Of a stretch of 64,000 nucleotides of DNA, positions 43,758 to 52,606 are shown in pieces. The position numbers and the translations under genes were made by a program. The notes beneath the pieces were generated by a model that saw only the letters and a program-made list of their open reading frames with translations, had not been told where the DNA came from and searched no databases. The stretch comes from Veillonellaceae bacterium. Its GTDB lineage: Bacteria > Bacillota_C > Negativicutes > UBA1444. Position 1 is the stretch's first letter, and every line of letters begins with the position of its first letter. The stretch is taken from assembly GCA_012798135.1 (NCBI GenBank), contig JAAZNU010000042.1, forward strand, positions 9,937 through 73,936, read 5' to 3'.

Positions 43758-45533
43758 ATGAAATTTATCATAATCGGTGGCGGCGCCGCCGGCCTGATGG
43801 CCACACTGCGGATTGCCGAACTCAAACAAAATGTGGAACTGTTCTCCCTGGTACCGGTCAAGCGTTCGCATACCGCCTGCGCTCAGGGCGGCATCAATGG
43901 AGCGATCAATACCAAGGGGCAAAACGACTCCACTCAGCAGCACTTTGAAGATACGATTCTCGGCGGGGACTTTCTTGCCAACCAACCGCCGGTCAAAGCC
44001 ATGTGCGATGCGGCTCCCGGCCTGATCCACCTCCTGGACCGGATGGGAATGATGTTCACCCGTACCCCGGAAGGGTTGCTGGACTTGCGTCCGTTTGGCG
44101 GAACCAAACACATCCGTACCGCCTTCTCCGGCGCCAGCACCGGCCAACAGCTTCTGTATGTTCTGGATGAGCAGGTACGCCGCTATGAAGAACAAAAACT
44201 GGTCACGAAGCACGAACATCACGAATTTATCCGCCTGATCCTCGACGATAACGGCGAATGCCGCGGCATCGTGGCGCAGGATCTGTACACCATGAAAATG
44301 GAGGCGTTCGCGGCGGACGCCGTTATTCTTGCCACCGGCGGGATCGGCATGGTATTCGGCCGCAGTACCAACGGGACAATTTCGACGGGAGCAGCGGCAT
44401 CGATCGCGTACCAACAAGGCGCCATTTACGGGAACGGCGAATTCATTCAAATCCATCCGACCGCCTTGCCCGGCGAAGACAAGCGGCGTCTGATGTCGGA
44501 ATCAGCCCGCGGCGAAGGCGGCCGCATCTGGACGATGAAGGACGGCAAACCTTGGTATTTCCTCGAGGAATGGTATCCCGCCTATGGCAACCTGGTTCCG
44601 CGCGACATCGCGGCCCGGGCGATCTTCAAGGTTTGCACGGAAATGGGCCTGGGCGTCGACGGACAAAACCTCGTCAACCTCGATCTGACCCATCTGGATC
44701 CCAAGGAAATTGACCGCAAACTTGGCGCCATCGTGGAAATCTATGAGAAGTTCGTCGGCGAAAACCCCCGCAAGGTGCCGATGAAGATATTCCCGTCGAT
44801 GCACTATTCCATGGGCGGTCTTTGGACGGATTACGGCCACCACACTAACATTCCCGGCCTGTTTGCGGCCGGTGAATGCGATTACATGTACCATGGCGCA
44901 AACCGACTTGGCGGCAATTCCCTGCTGTCGGCCACTTACAGCGGCATGGTGGTGGGGCCGTCCGCCGTCAATTACGCCAAGGAACGGGGTGCTCGCAAGC
45001 CGCTCGATTCGGGCGTATTACAGGCGGCCAAGGAACGCGAGGAAGTCGTGTTCGAAAACCTGTTGCGCATGGACGGCAAAGAGAATCCTTTCCAAATTCA
45101 CCGCGAGATGGGCGACTGGATGACAGAAAACGTTACGATCCAACGCTTCAACAAAAAACTGCAAGAAACCGACGATAAGCTGGCGGAACTGCAGGAACGC
45201 TGGAAACGGGCGGGGGTCAGCGATCCGTCGCGGCACGCCAACCAGGTGGTCATGTTTACCCGGCAGCTTTGGAACATGCTGGAACTGGCCCGCGTGATTA
45301 CCAAAGGCGCCTTGCTGCGGAATGAGAGCCGCGGCGGTCACTTCAAGCCGGAGTTTCCCGAACGGGACGACGAGAACTGGCTGAAGACCACCAAAGCGAC
45401 TTGGACGCCGGATGGGCCGGAGTTCAGCTATGAAGACGTTGACACGTCCTTGATCAAACCGCGGGCGCGGCGTTATGACGTGGACAACACCAAAAAATCC
45501 GATGCTGGTCAGGCCGCGAAGGGGGCGAAATAA
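43758..45533 (+). CDS. sdhA: Succinate dehydrogenase/fumarate reductase flavoprotein subunit
   Basis: 591 aa. FAD-binding IIIGGGAAGL at the N-terminus, RSHTACAQGGINGA with the histidine (H38) expected to bind FAD covalently, and HPTALPGEDKRRLMSESARGEGG with active-site residues. It interconverts fumarate and succinate on the cytoplasmic side. It begins 12 bases after the cytochrome gene, and the iron-sulfur gene starts one base after its stop. In this anaerobic context the fumarate-reducing direction is favoured. Confidence 0.95.
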   Translation: MKFIIIGGGAAGLMATLRIAELKQNVELFSLVPVKRSHTACAQGGINGAINTKGQNDSTQQHFEDTILGGDFLANQPPVKAMCDAAPGLIHLLDRMGMMFTRTPEGLLDLRPFGGTKHIRTAFSGASTGQQLLYVLDEQVRRYEEQKLVTKHEHHEFIRLILDDNGECRGIVAQDLYTMKMEAFAADAVILATGGIGMVFGRSTNGTISTGAAASIAYQQGAIYGNGEFIQIHPTALPGEDKRRLMSESARGEGGRIWTMKDGKPWYFLEEWYPAYGNLVPRDIAARAIFKVCTEMGLGVDGQNLVNLDLTHLDPKEIDRKLGAIVEIYEKFVGENPRKVPMKIFPSMHYSMGGLWTDYGHHTNIPGLFAAGECDYMYHGANRLGGNSLLSATYSGMVVGPSAVNYAKERGARKPLDSGVLQAAKEREEVVFENLLRMDGKENPFQIHREMGDWMTENVTIQRFNKKLQETDDKLAELQERWKRAGVSDPSRHANQVVMFTRQLWNMLELARVITKGALLRNESRGGHFKPEFPERDDENWLKTTKATWTPDGPEFSYEDVDTSLIKPRARRYDVDNTKKSDAGQAAKGAK

Positions 45534-45534
45534 G

Positions 45535-46290
45535 ATGAGCGAATCGCAAAAAACCGTTCATCTGATTGTGCAACGGCAGGATTTGCCGGATTCTAAACCG
45601 TATACCGAAGAATTTGTTGTGCCATGGTCGTTGGGCATGAACGTGGTGTCCGCTCTGATGGCGGTCCAGAAAAATCCGGTCACCAAGGACGGCCAGCCCA
45701 CCAAACCCGTGGTGTGGGAATGCAATTGTCTGGAGGAAGTCTGCGGCGCCTGCGCCATGATGATTAACGGCAAGCCGCGCCAAGCCTGTTCCTGCCTGGT
45801 CGACAGCATTCAGCAACCGATTCGTCTGGCGCCGCTCAGCAAGTTTCCGGTTGTGCGGGATTTGATGGTTGATCGGCAGAAGATGTTCGATAATCTGAAA
45901 AAAGTGCAAGCCTGGGTGGCCATCGATACAACCGCCAACCTCGGGCCGGGACCCCGCATGTCGCGGGCGCAGCAGGAGGAAGTGTATCCCCTGTCGCGTT
46001 GCATGACTTGCGGCTGCTGCATGGAGGCCTGTCCGAATTTTAATGAAAAATCGGCTTTCCTCGGCCCGGCGCCGGTGGCGCAGGTTCACCTGATGAATCA
46101 GCATCCGACCGGTGCCATGCAGAAGGCGAGCCGACTGGAAGCACTGATGGGACCAGGAGGAATTGTCGGTTGCGGCAACGCCCAAAACTGCGTGGAAGTC
46201 TGTCCGAAGAGCATTCCTTTGACAACCTCGCTGGCCAAACTGAATCGTCAGGTCAACAAGTTTGCATTGAGCAAGCTGTTTGACAACTGA
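45535..46290 (+). CDS. sdhB: Succinate dehydrogenase/fumarate reductase iron-sulfur subunit
   Basis: 251 aa. The [2Fe-2S] ligands are in CNCLEEVCGAC (~62) and a later Cys, the [4Fe-4S] ligands in CMTCGCCMEACP (~155), and the last cluster set in CGNAQNCVEVCPKSIPL (~210-228). It carries electrons between cytochrome b and the flavoprotein. It starts at ATG 45535 and ends the operon at a strong terminator. Confidence 0.95.
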   Translation: MSESQKTVHLIVQRQDLPDSKPYTEEFVVPWSLGMNVVSALMAVQKNPVTKDGQPTKPVVWECNCLEEVCGACAMMINGKPRQACSCLVDSIQQPIRLAPLSKFPVVRDLMVDRQKMFDNLKKVQAWVAIDTTANLGPGPRMSRAQQEEVYPLSRCMTCGCCMEACPNFNEKSAFLGPAPVAQVHLMNQHPTGAMQKASRLEALMGPGGIVGCGNAQNCVEVCPKSIPLTTSLAKLNRQVNKFALSKLFDN

Positions 46291-46302
46291 ACAAGCGGTC
46301 CT

Positions 46303-46362
46303 AAAAATAAAGGGGCTATGGGAAAACTGATCGTCAGGATTCCCATAGCCCCTTTATTTTTT
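46303..46362 (+). terminator. Strong terminator after the fumarate reductase operon
   Basis: A perfect 21-bp stem (46303-46323 against 46341-46361) with a 17-base loop. The right arm ends in TTTTTT, and the complementary A-run on the left would allow function in both directions. Confidence 0.92.
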
Positions 46363-46420
46363 ACTGGAATGAAACCGTCGACGGTGTTGTGCGGCCCCTG
46401 CAGGCGCATTTTTTCCAGCG

Positions 46421-47524
46421 TCACTTTTTCGTTAATGCTGTTACTCGTCTGAGACTGCGTGGCTGCATCAGATCGTTTTGAGGATTGATCCGGTGCAGTT
46501 CAGCCGCTACGCGGTCCAAGGCCTCGGCGGACAGCCGGTCGCCCAGCTCGCTGTTCCGATCCCGCCACCAGTAATAGGCGGCGCCCTGGGCCATAAGGTA
46601 GCGCGAACTTTCGGCGACCTCGGCGGCGTAACGGTTCCAGTCGGCGATGAACGGACCTTTGACGAGATTTTTTTTGTATTCCGGCAAGGGCGGAAGATCC
46701 GTCAGCACTGACAGCACTTTGCCGGCCTTGGGCCGGAAGCGGCGGATCAATCGTTTCATTCGGGCAATCTCCGCTTCGGAATGTTCCGACTGATAGCCAT
46801 ACCAACGGGTGGAATCGAGCATCAGGTCCGACGCAAGCGCGAACGTCCGCAGAAAATATTCCGGGTGACGTTCATAAAAAGCATTCTGCGGGTATACTTT
46901 TCCCAGCGCCAGGCGCAGAAACGCCCCCGGCGGCTGAGCACGGTGTGTCTGGAACGCAATGTCCCGCAGCCGGGCGCCCTGCAATTCCAGAACGTGCCGC
47001 ATTTCCAGCGCTTCCAGGCGGTCATGCAATTTCATGGCCGGGTCGTCAAAGATAGAGGGGTCAACGACATAGCCGCCGTGGCGGTTGATCAGGTCATGGA
47101 TATGGGAATCGACGATGTAATGGGACAGCCAGCCAAGGGCAAACGCCCGGTCCGTCGATTTATCGGCAAGTACCAACAATTGCAGGGCAACCTTGGTCGG
47201 CCGAACTTGATGCACATCATCCAATTGCGAGGATACAGGACGGAGGTGCTTCGGAAGGCGGATTCCATATTGTTTGTACAACCGGCCATTGATCTGCGGA
47301 CTGGAAATCATATGGGCCAGCCAGGCGGAATCCGGTGCCAGCGATCCAAGGAAAAATTCGGCGCGGGTTTCATCCTGCAGGTCGAGGTAGCATCCGGCAG
47401 GCGATTGCACCATGATATCCGCAAAGTATAGATGTCCGTAAACCTGGCTGGCCTTGGCCAATTGCGACGAACCGGCCATGACAAACAGCCAGAGAAGAAG
47501 GACTCTGACTCTCCAACGCTTCAT
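46421..47524 (-). CDS. Exported zinc-dependent phospholipase C-like protein
   Basis: 367 aa. A signal peptide (VLLLWLFVMAGSSQLAKA) precedes a domain resembling the bacterial zinc-dependent phospholipase C/P1-nuclease fold: GSLAPDSAW (~58), FALGWLSHYIVDSHIHDLIN (~130) and several His/Asp pairs that could bind zinc. Whether it is catalytic is unclear, since many such proteins are uncharacterised. It is monocistronic and convergent with the reductase operon. Confidence 0.72.
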   Translation of the reverse strand: MKRWRVRVLLLWLFVMAGSSQLAKASQVYGHLYFADIMVQSPAGCYLDLQDETRAEFFLGSLAPDSAWLAHMISSPQINGRLYKQYGIRLPKHLRPVSSQLDDVHQVRPTKVALQLLVLADKSTDRAFALGWLSHYIVDSHIHDLINRHGGYVVDPSIFDDPAMKLHDRLEALEMRHVLELQGARLRDIAFQTHRAQPPGAFLRLALGKVYPQNAFYERHPEYFLRTFALASDLMLDSTRWYGYQSEHSEAEIARMKRLIRRFRPKAGKVLSVLTDLPPLPEYKKNLVKGPFIADWNRYAAEVAESSRYLMAQGAAYYWWRDRNSELGDRLSAEALDRVAAELHRINPQNDLMQPRSLRRVTALTKK

Positions 47525-47829
47525 AGCTCAGTATCCTTTTCGGCAACTTCAAGAAATTATATAGAAATAATACGCGTGAAATGAACGAAAATCCTTCTTG
47601 GGGAACCGATTGCTTGCTGCTCTGGCAGGAAATAAGCGCCAGTCGGCGAAAAAATAAATATAGGGTAGTTGGTTGTTTCTCCATCGTGGATAAGGCATAG
47701 GGCATCGTTGTAACCGGATGGACTGATCAGCGGACCTTAACACCGATTCGGGCGCTGTTTCGCTTTCGGGCTGAGGGCTTGGGTGTTGCAGATTTTTTTT
47801 GTCCAGCGATCACGGAAAGGATTGATAAG
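47525..47829. other. Intergenic region with divergent promoter signals and a possible attenuator
   Basis: A 305-base gap without a gene. On the minus strand TATAAT (complement of 47556-47561) with TTCATT (complement of 47580-47585) at 18 bases is a candidate promoter for the phospholipase-like gene. On the plus strand AACACC (47739-47744) pairs with GGTGTT (47782-47787), followed shortly by eight T residues (47793-47800), a possible attenuator of the downstream operon. I saw no clear plus-strand promoter. Confidence 0.35.
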
Positions 47830-47889
47830 ATGCAAGAGTGGCGAATCAGGTTGCTTCATCCGGAGTATGCGGCAAGGGCATTGCCTTGA
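47830..47889 (+). CDS. Short leader ORF or displaced N-terminus of the ligase
   Basis: ATG 47830 has the best ribosome site in the leader (AAAGGA, 8 bases upstream) but opens only 19 codons, rich in Arg and Leu, ending at TGA 47887-47889. It is out of frame with the ligase gene, and its stop overlaps a TTG in the ligase frame. It could be a leader peptide coupling translation, or mark a frameshift at the start of the ligase gene. Confidence 0.35.
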   Translation: MQEWRIRLLHPEYAARALP

Positions 47890-49520
47890 ATCAGGCTGGC
47901 TGTGGGAAGAAATACCCGGTAAAAAACGCAGATGATCCTGCCCAGATGGTCCGGAGCGACACCGTGGGCGGCTTGCTGCAACGGCGCGCCGCTGAAGGTG
48001 GCGACCGTACGGCGGTGATCTGGGCGGCGCGAAATCTCCGGCAAACTTACGCCGAACTGTATGATGCCGCGTTAAAAGTGGCGAAAGCCCTTGCCGCTTA
48101 TGGCCTCGTCCCGGGGGAACATGCCGCAGTCTGGGCGCCGAACGTGCCGGAATATCTGGCCGTCGAGTTTGGCTGCGCTTTGGCCGGTGTGCCGATTTTG
48201 TTTATCAATTCCGGCTACCGGGCTTATGAGCTGGAATATGCCCTGCGGCAGTCGGATACCCGCATCCTGTTTCTGGCGGACGGCAATCTGCAGCCGTCAG
48301 AATACGTAGACATTGTGCGCGAGGTGCGATCGCGATTGCCGGCCCTGCGTCAGGCCGTAGTGTTCGGCGAACACGCCGGGGAAGGCTTCACGACGTGGCC
48401 GGAATTCCTCGCCTTGGGAAGTGGCCGCAACAACGCAACGCTTGTTTGTGGCGACGATATTTTCAGCATTCAATACACCTCCGGCACGACCGGCCAGCCC
48501 AAAGCCGCCCTGCTCAGCCATCAGGCCTACGTTACCAACAGCTTTGCCATAGCGGAACGTCAGGGACTGACCGCTGCCGATGTGGTCTGCGTACCGTTAC
48601 CGCTGTTTCACGCCTACGGCTGTCTGACTCTGTTCTCGGCCTTGGCGGCCGGTGCGACCGCCGTGGTCAGCGAGCGCTTCCGGGCGGGTGATCTCCTGGC
48701 TGCTATTGAACGGTATGGCGGGACGGCGTTATCCGGGACTCCCACGATGTTCGTTGCGGTACTAACCGAGATGGAGACGCATTCGTATGATCTAACTTCT
48801 CTGCGGGGCGGCAATGTCGCCGGCGCGTTCTGTCCGCCGGCACTGGTGCGGCAGGTGATCGAACGCCTGCCGGCGCCGGAATTCGGCATTCTGTACGGAT
48901 CGACGGAAGGCCTGGTCAGCCTGATGAACCATCCCGCCACGCCGCTGCCGGACCGGACCGGAACTGTCGGCGTGCCGATGCCAGGTTTTGAAGTCCAAAT
49001 TATTGATCCCCGAACCGGCGACCCCTTGCCGCCGGGGCAGCAGGGCGAATTGTTGCTGCGCGGCCCCGGACTCATGCGGGGGTATTACCGCCTGCCGGAA
49101 GCTACCGCCCAAACCATTGACGAACAGGGCTGGTTGCACAGCGGCGATCTGGCCGTGGTTGACGCTATCGGGAGCTACCGGATCACGGGGCGAATCAAGG
49201 ACCTGATCATTCGTGGCGGGGAAAACGTGTTCCCGGCGGAGATTGAACAGTTTCTGCTGACGCATCCGAAAGTGCGGGATGCCCAGGTGGTGGGCGTTCC
49301 CTGCGACTATTATGGAGAGGATATCGTGGCTTTTATCCGGCTGAAAACCGGGGAAACAGCCACGGCTCTGGAATTAAAAAAGTATTGCCGCGCCCATATT
49401 GCCATCGGTCGGGTTCCGGCCCTGTTCTTTTTTGTGGACGAGTATCCGCTGACGGCCAGCGGTAAGATTCAAAAATTCAGATTGCAAGAGATGGCCCGGC
49501 AAAAAATGTCGGAACCTTGA
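47886..49520 (+). CDS. AMP-forming acyl-CoA/acyl-ACP ligase (ANL superfamily)
   Basis: About 544 aa. All core adenylation motifs are present: YTSGTTGQPKAALLSH (P-loop), YGSTEG, GELLLRGPGLMRGYY, SGDLAVVDAIGSYRITGR and the C-terminal lysine in TASGKIQKF. It activates a carboxylic acid as acyl-AMP and loads it on CoA or, given the free acyl carrier protein encoded directly downstream, on that carrier. Start is uncertain: TTG 47886 has AAGGG 8 bases upstream and overlaps the leader ORF stop; GTG 47838 (560 aa) and ATG 47945 are alternatives. Substrate unknown. First gene of a long packed operon. Confidence 0.87.
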   Translation: MNQAGCGKKYPVKNADDPAQMVRSDTVGGLLQRRAAEGGDRTAVIWAARNLRQTYAELYDAALKVAKALAAYGLVPGEHAAVWAPNVPEYLAVEFGCALAGVPILFINSGYRAYELEYALRQSDTRILFLADGNLQPSEYVDIVREVRSRLPALRQAVVFGEHAGEGFTTWPEFLALGSGRNNATLVCGDDIFSIQYTSGTTGQPKAALLSHQAYVTNSFAIAERQGLTAADVVCVPLPLFHAYGCLTLFSALAAGATAVVSERFRAGDLLAAIERYGGTALSGTPTMFVAVLTEMETHSYDLTSLRGGNVAGAFCPPALVRQVIERLPAPEFGILYGSTEGLVSLMNHPATPLPDRTGTVGVPMPGFEVQIIDPRTGDPLPPGQQGELLLRGPGLMRGYYRLPEATAQTIDEQGWLHSGDLAVVDAIGSYRITGRIKDLIIRGGENVFPAEIEQFLLTHPKVRDAQVVGVPCDYYGEDIVAFIRLKTGETATALELKKYCRAHIAIGRVPALFFFVDEYPLTASGKIQKFRLQEMARQKMSEP

Positions 49521-49546
49521 TGCGACAAAAGGTGGAGGTGTTTCGG

Positions 49547-49792
49547 TTGGAAAAAAATGAAGTGGCAGCAAAACTGCGCGACATTATCGCCGGGCGGATC
49601 GATGGCATCGACCCTGCCGGTATGAACGACGACACAGAACTGGCGGCCTTGGGCGCCGACTCCCTGGCGCTTAGCTGGATCATGGCCGATGTGGAGGATA
49701 CCTTTGATTTTGTTATGCGGGGCGGCGAATTGATGAAACTGAAAACTTTCGCCGCTTTTGTCGACTATGTCGTGCAACGAGTCGGCAAGTAG
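49547..49792 (+). CDS. Free-standing acyl carrier protein
   Basis: 81 aa, typical ACP size. GADSLALSW carries the phosphopantetheine attachment Ser39; the surrounding helices are acidic as expected. I start it at TTG 49547 because a perfect GGAGG (49534-49538) lies 8 bases before it; the frame is open 30 bases upstream. The gene lies between a ligase and a molybdenum hydroxylase, not in a fatty-acid cluster, so it is probably a dedicated carrier for the ligase product. Its end overlaps the next gene. Confidence 0.88.
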   Translation: MEKNEVAAKLRDIIAGRIDGIDPAGMNDDTELAALGADSLALSWIMADVEDTFDFVMRGGELMKLKTFAAFVDYVVQRVGK

Positions 49793-52124
49793 GGCGGGCG
49801 TTGCCGCGGGGGTGCAGGAAATTGGCCGGAGTGCGCCGCGTTTCGATGCCTATGCCAAGGTAACCGGTGCGGAAAAATTCGCCGCCGATCTTTATCCGCC
49901 GCATTTTGTCTGGGCCGGTGTCAAACGTTCGGCGCATGCGCATGCCCGCATCCTGGAAATCGACACGACAGCCGCCGCCGCGGCTCCTGGCGTGATCGCC
50001 GTCTTGACGCACCGTGACATCCAGGGGAAAAACCGCCTGGGCATCTTTGAAAAAGACCAGCCGATTCTGGCCGACGAGCGGGTGCGGCACCATGGCGACG
50101 CCGTGGCGCTGGTGGTGGCGGAAACCAAAGAAGCGCTGGCGTTCGCATTGGCGGACATTCAAGTCAGCTATGAGATATTGCCGGCGATATTCGAGCCAAC
50201 AGCGGCGGTGGCGGAATCGGCTCCGCTCCTGCATCCGGATCGCCCCGACGGCAATGTTTTGCTTGCCGCCGAGATTATTCAGGGAAATGGCGCGGCGGAG
50301 CTCGAACAATGCGCGGTAACAGCAAGTCTGAAGGTTGCTTTGGGATGGCAGGAACACGCTTTCCTGGAGACGCAAAATGGCGTGGCCAGCATGGATGCGG
50401 CCGGTGAACTGCATCTGACGGTTTCCACCCAGACGCCGTTTCGGGACCGGTTGGAACTGGCGGAGGCTTTGCAAATCCAGCCTCAGCGGATTCATATTTC
50501 AGCTCCCTGTCTTGGCGGGGCTTTTGGCGGGAAAGACGGTGTTACCGTGCAGGGATTTTTGGCATTGGCGGCCATGCATTCCGGTGGTCACCCCGTGAAG
50601 TTATGGTATTCCCGGGAAGAAAGCATGTTGGCCGGAACGAAGCGCCATCCCCTGCAGGCCGAGTATCGCCTTGGCTGCAACGAGCAAGGCGTGCTGGAGG
50701 CTCTGGACTGCCAGCTGTTGTTTGACACGGGTGCGTATGCGGGCATGGGTGATGTGGTACTGGCTCTGGCGATGGAACATGCGGGAGGCCCATACCGAAT
50801 CCCGAACGTACGGATCAACGGCCGGGCCGTGTACACAAACAACCCGGTGTCAAGCGCTTTTCGCGGTTTCGGCGTGCCGCAGGTCGCCGCCGCCATGGAA
50901 CAGGTGCTGGACGAACTGGCGAAAGCGGGCGGCTTTGATCTCCTGGAGCTGCGGCGGGAAAATGCGGTCGGCCGCGGGGATTGCACGCCCGCCGGCGTTC
51001 TTTTGTCAGGGACCGTCGGCCTTGCTGAATGTCTGGACAAAGTGGCGACCCATCCCTTATGGATGGGTCGTAATGAGTGGATTGCCGGCGCCCCGCCACA
51101 TAAGCGCCGTGGTGTCGGCATCGCCGCAGCCGGCCATGGAGTCGGGTTTGGACCGGTTGTCGCCGATTATGCGAACGCCAAACTGGAAATTCTGGCCGAC
51201 GGTCGCCTCGGGGTATGCGCGGGAGTCAGCGACATGGGTCAGGGCAACGCCAGCACCTATGCGCAGATCGTCAGCCATGTCCTGAGTCAGCCCTACGAAG
51301 CGATGGAACTGATCCTGCCGGATTCGGACAAGACGCTGCCCTCGGCGTCTTCGTCGGCCAGTCGCACGACGTTCACCTATGGCAAGGCAATGCTGACGGC
51401 GGCGTTGGCACTGAAAGACCGGTTACTGGCCCGCGCGGCCCTGCTGCTTTCGTTTCAGCTGTTGCAAAGTGTGAAGCCGGAAGATCTACTGTTACTGCCC
51501 GGCAAAGTTCTGCACCCGGGTTCCGGCCGGGAGTTGCCGCTGGCAATGGTGGCGGGATTCATGGATCCTGCGGAACGCATTGTCACGGCTAGCTATACCA
51601 GTCCGGTCAACTCGCAGGCTTTGGCCAGCGGCCAGAAGCTGCGGATGTACGGATTTCCGCATCGGGTCTTTTCTTTTGGCGTTCACCTGGTTCAATTGGA
51701 GGTGGACACCCGCACCGGCGAAGTCAGGGTATGCGGGGGGCTGGCCTGCATTGACGGCGGAACCGTTCTCAACCCCCAGGTCTATGAACAGCAGGTGCAG
51801 GGAGGAATGGCGCAGGGGCTCGGCTATGCCCTGTTTGAAGAGTTCAGTGTGACGCAGGGCAGGATTGTGACGGGCGATTTCAGCACCTATATCCTGCCGA
51901 CGGCGGCCGACCTGCCGGATTTCGCCGTGTTGCCGGTATCGCCGTACGAGCCGGACGGCCCGTTCGGGATGAAGGGGATCGGCGAAATTACCGTTGATGC
52001 TGTACTGCCGGCGGCCGCCAACGCGCTGGCGGCCGCTGTGGGATCGCGCATTGCCGCCAGTCCGTTCACGGCGCAAAAAGTGCTGGCGGCGCTGCAAAGC
52101 AGCGGGCAGGAGGGACAAGTATGA
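49767..52124 (+). CDS. Xanthine dehydrogenase family, molybdenum-binding subunit
   Basis: About 785 aa, full-length molybdopterin subunit. RSAPRFDAYAKVTGAEKFAADL begins the family domain; GGAFGGKDG, SAFRGFGVPQ and the active-site glutamate in MKGIGEITVDAV (C-terminal) are intact. It hydroxylates an aromatic heterocycle, aldehyde or similar carbon with water as oxygen source; xanthine itself is not implied. The start is uncertain: ATG 49767 overlaps the ACP gene by 26 bases, while GTG 49812 gives the conventional N-terminus. The iron-sulfur subunit gene overlaps its stop by 4 bases. Confidence 0.9.
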   Translation: MSCNESASRAGVAAGVQEIGRSAPRFDAYAKVTGAEKFAADLYPPHFVWAGVKRSAHAHARILEIDTTAAAAAPGVIAVLTHRDIQGKNRLGIFEKDQPILADERVRHHGDAVALVVAETKEALAFALADIQVSYEILPAIFEPTAAVAESAPLLHPDRPDGNVLLAAEIIQGNGAAELEQCAVTASLKVALGWQEHAFLETQNGVASMDAAGELHLTVSTQTPFRDRLELAEALQIQPQRIHISAPCLGGAFGGKDGVTVQGFLALAAMHSGGHPVKLWYSREESMLAGTKRHPLQAEYRLGCNEQGVLEALDCQLLFDTGAYAGMGDVVLALAMEHAGGPYRIPNVRINGRAVYTNNPVSSAFRGFGVPQVAAAMEQVLDELAKAGGFDLLELRRENAVGRGDCTPAGVLLSGTVGLAECLDKVATHPLWMGRNEWIAGAPPHKRRGVGIAAAGHGVGFGPVVADYANAKLEILADGRLGVCAGVSDMGQGNASTYAQIVSHVLSQPYEAMELILPDSDKTLPSASSSASRTTFTYGKAMLTAALALKDRLLARAALLLSFQLLQSVKPEDLLLLPGKVLHPGSGRELPLAMVAGFMDPAERIVTASYTSPVNSQALASGQKLRMYGFPHRVFSFGVHLVQLEVDTRTGEVRVCGGLACIDGGTVLNPQVYEQQVQGGMAQGLGYALFEEFSVTQGRIVTGDFSTYILPTAADLPDFAVLPVSPYEPDGPFGMKGIGEITVDAVLPAAANALAAAVGSRIAASPFTAQKVLAALQSSGQEGQV

Positions 52125-52606
52125 TGTTGAAATTTTGCCTGAACGGGAACCCGGTCAGGCTGGAGACGGCGCCAGACCGGCGGGTTGTTGATCTGCTGAG
52201 GGAAGACCTCGGCTTGACCGGCACGAAAGAATGCTGCGGGTCTGGCGAATGTGGCGCTTGTACGATTCTACTGGACGGCGAGAGTCGGTTGTCCTGCCTC
52301 CTGCTGGCGGCGCAGCTCGACGGACGCGCGGTGACAACCATCGAAGGGGTGGGCGGCGCTGACCGGATGCATGCGGTACAGCAGGCGTTTGTCGATCACG
52401 GGGCCGTGCAGTGCGGTTTTTGTACGCCGGGAATGATTCTGGCCACGCTGGATTTGTTGCGGCGGATTCCCGACCCGAGCTGTGAGCAGGTGCGACAAGA
52501 ATTGAGCGGCAATCTTTGCCGTTGTACCGGGTACCAAAAAATTGTCGACGCGGTCATGGCGGCCGCCAACACCCTGAAAGAAGGAAATGCTAAAAAATGC
52601 GGATAA
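52121..52606 (+). CDS. Xanthine dehydrogenase family, [2Fe-2S] subunit
   Basis: 161 aa. The plant-ferredoxin-type cluster sits in CCGSGECGACTILLDG (~37-50) with a further Cys at ~66, and the second cluster in CGFCTPG and NLCRCTGY (~100-140). It relays electrons from molybdenum to FAD. It overlaps the molybdenum subunit gene by 4 bases and the FAD subunit gene by 10. Confidence 0.95.
   Translation: MMLKFCLNGNPVRLETAPDRRVVDLLREDLGLTGTKECCGSGECGACTILLDGESRLSCLLLAAQLDGRAVTTIEGVGGADRMHAVQQAFVDHGAVQCGFCTPGMILATLDLLRRIPDPSCEQVRQELSGNLCRCTGYQKIVDAVMAAANTLKEGNAKKCG

Noticed and set aside
47645..47665. Second sigma-54-like promoter in the gap before the ligase operon
   Set aside because: A TGGCA with GG-N10-GC spacing occurs near 47625-47640, but the -12 half reads AAGC instead of TTGC and no activator gene is adjacent.
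47370..47705. 111-codon minus-strand frame overlapping the start of the phospholipase-like gene
   Set aside because: It overlaps the signal-peptide region in another frame, lacks a ribosome site and spans the candidate promoter.
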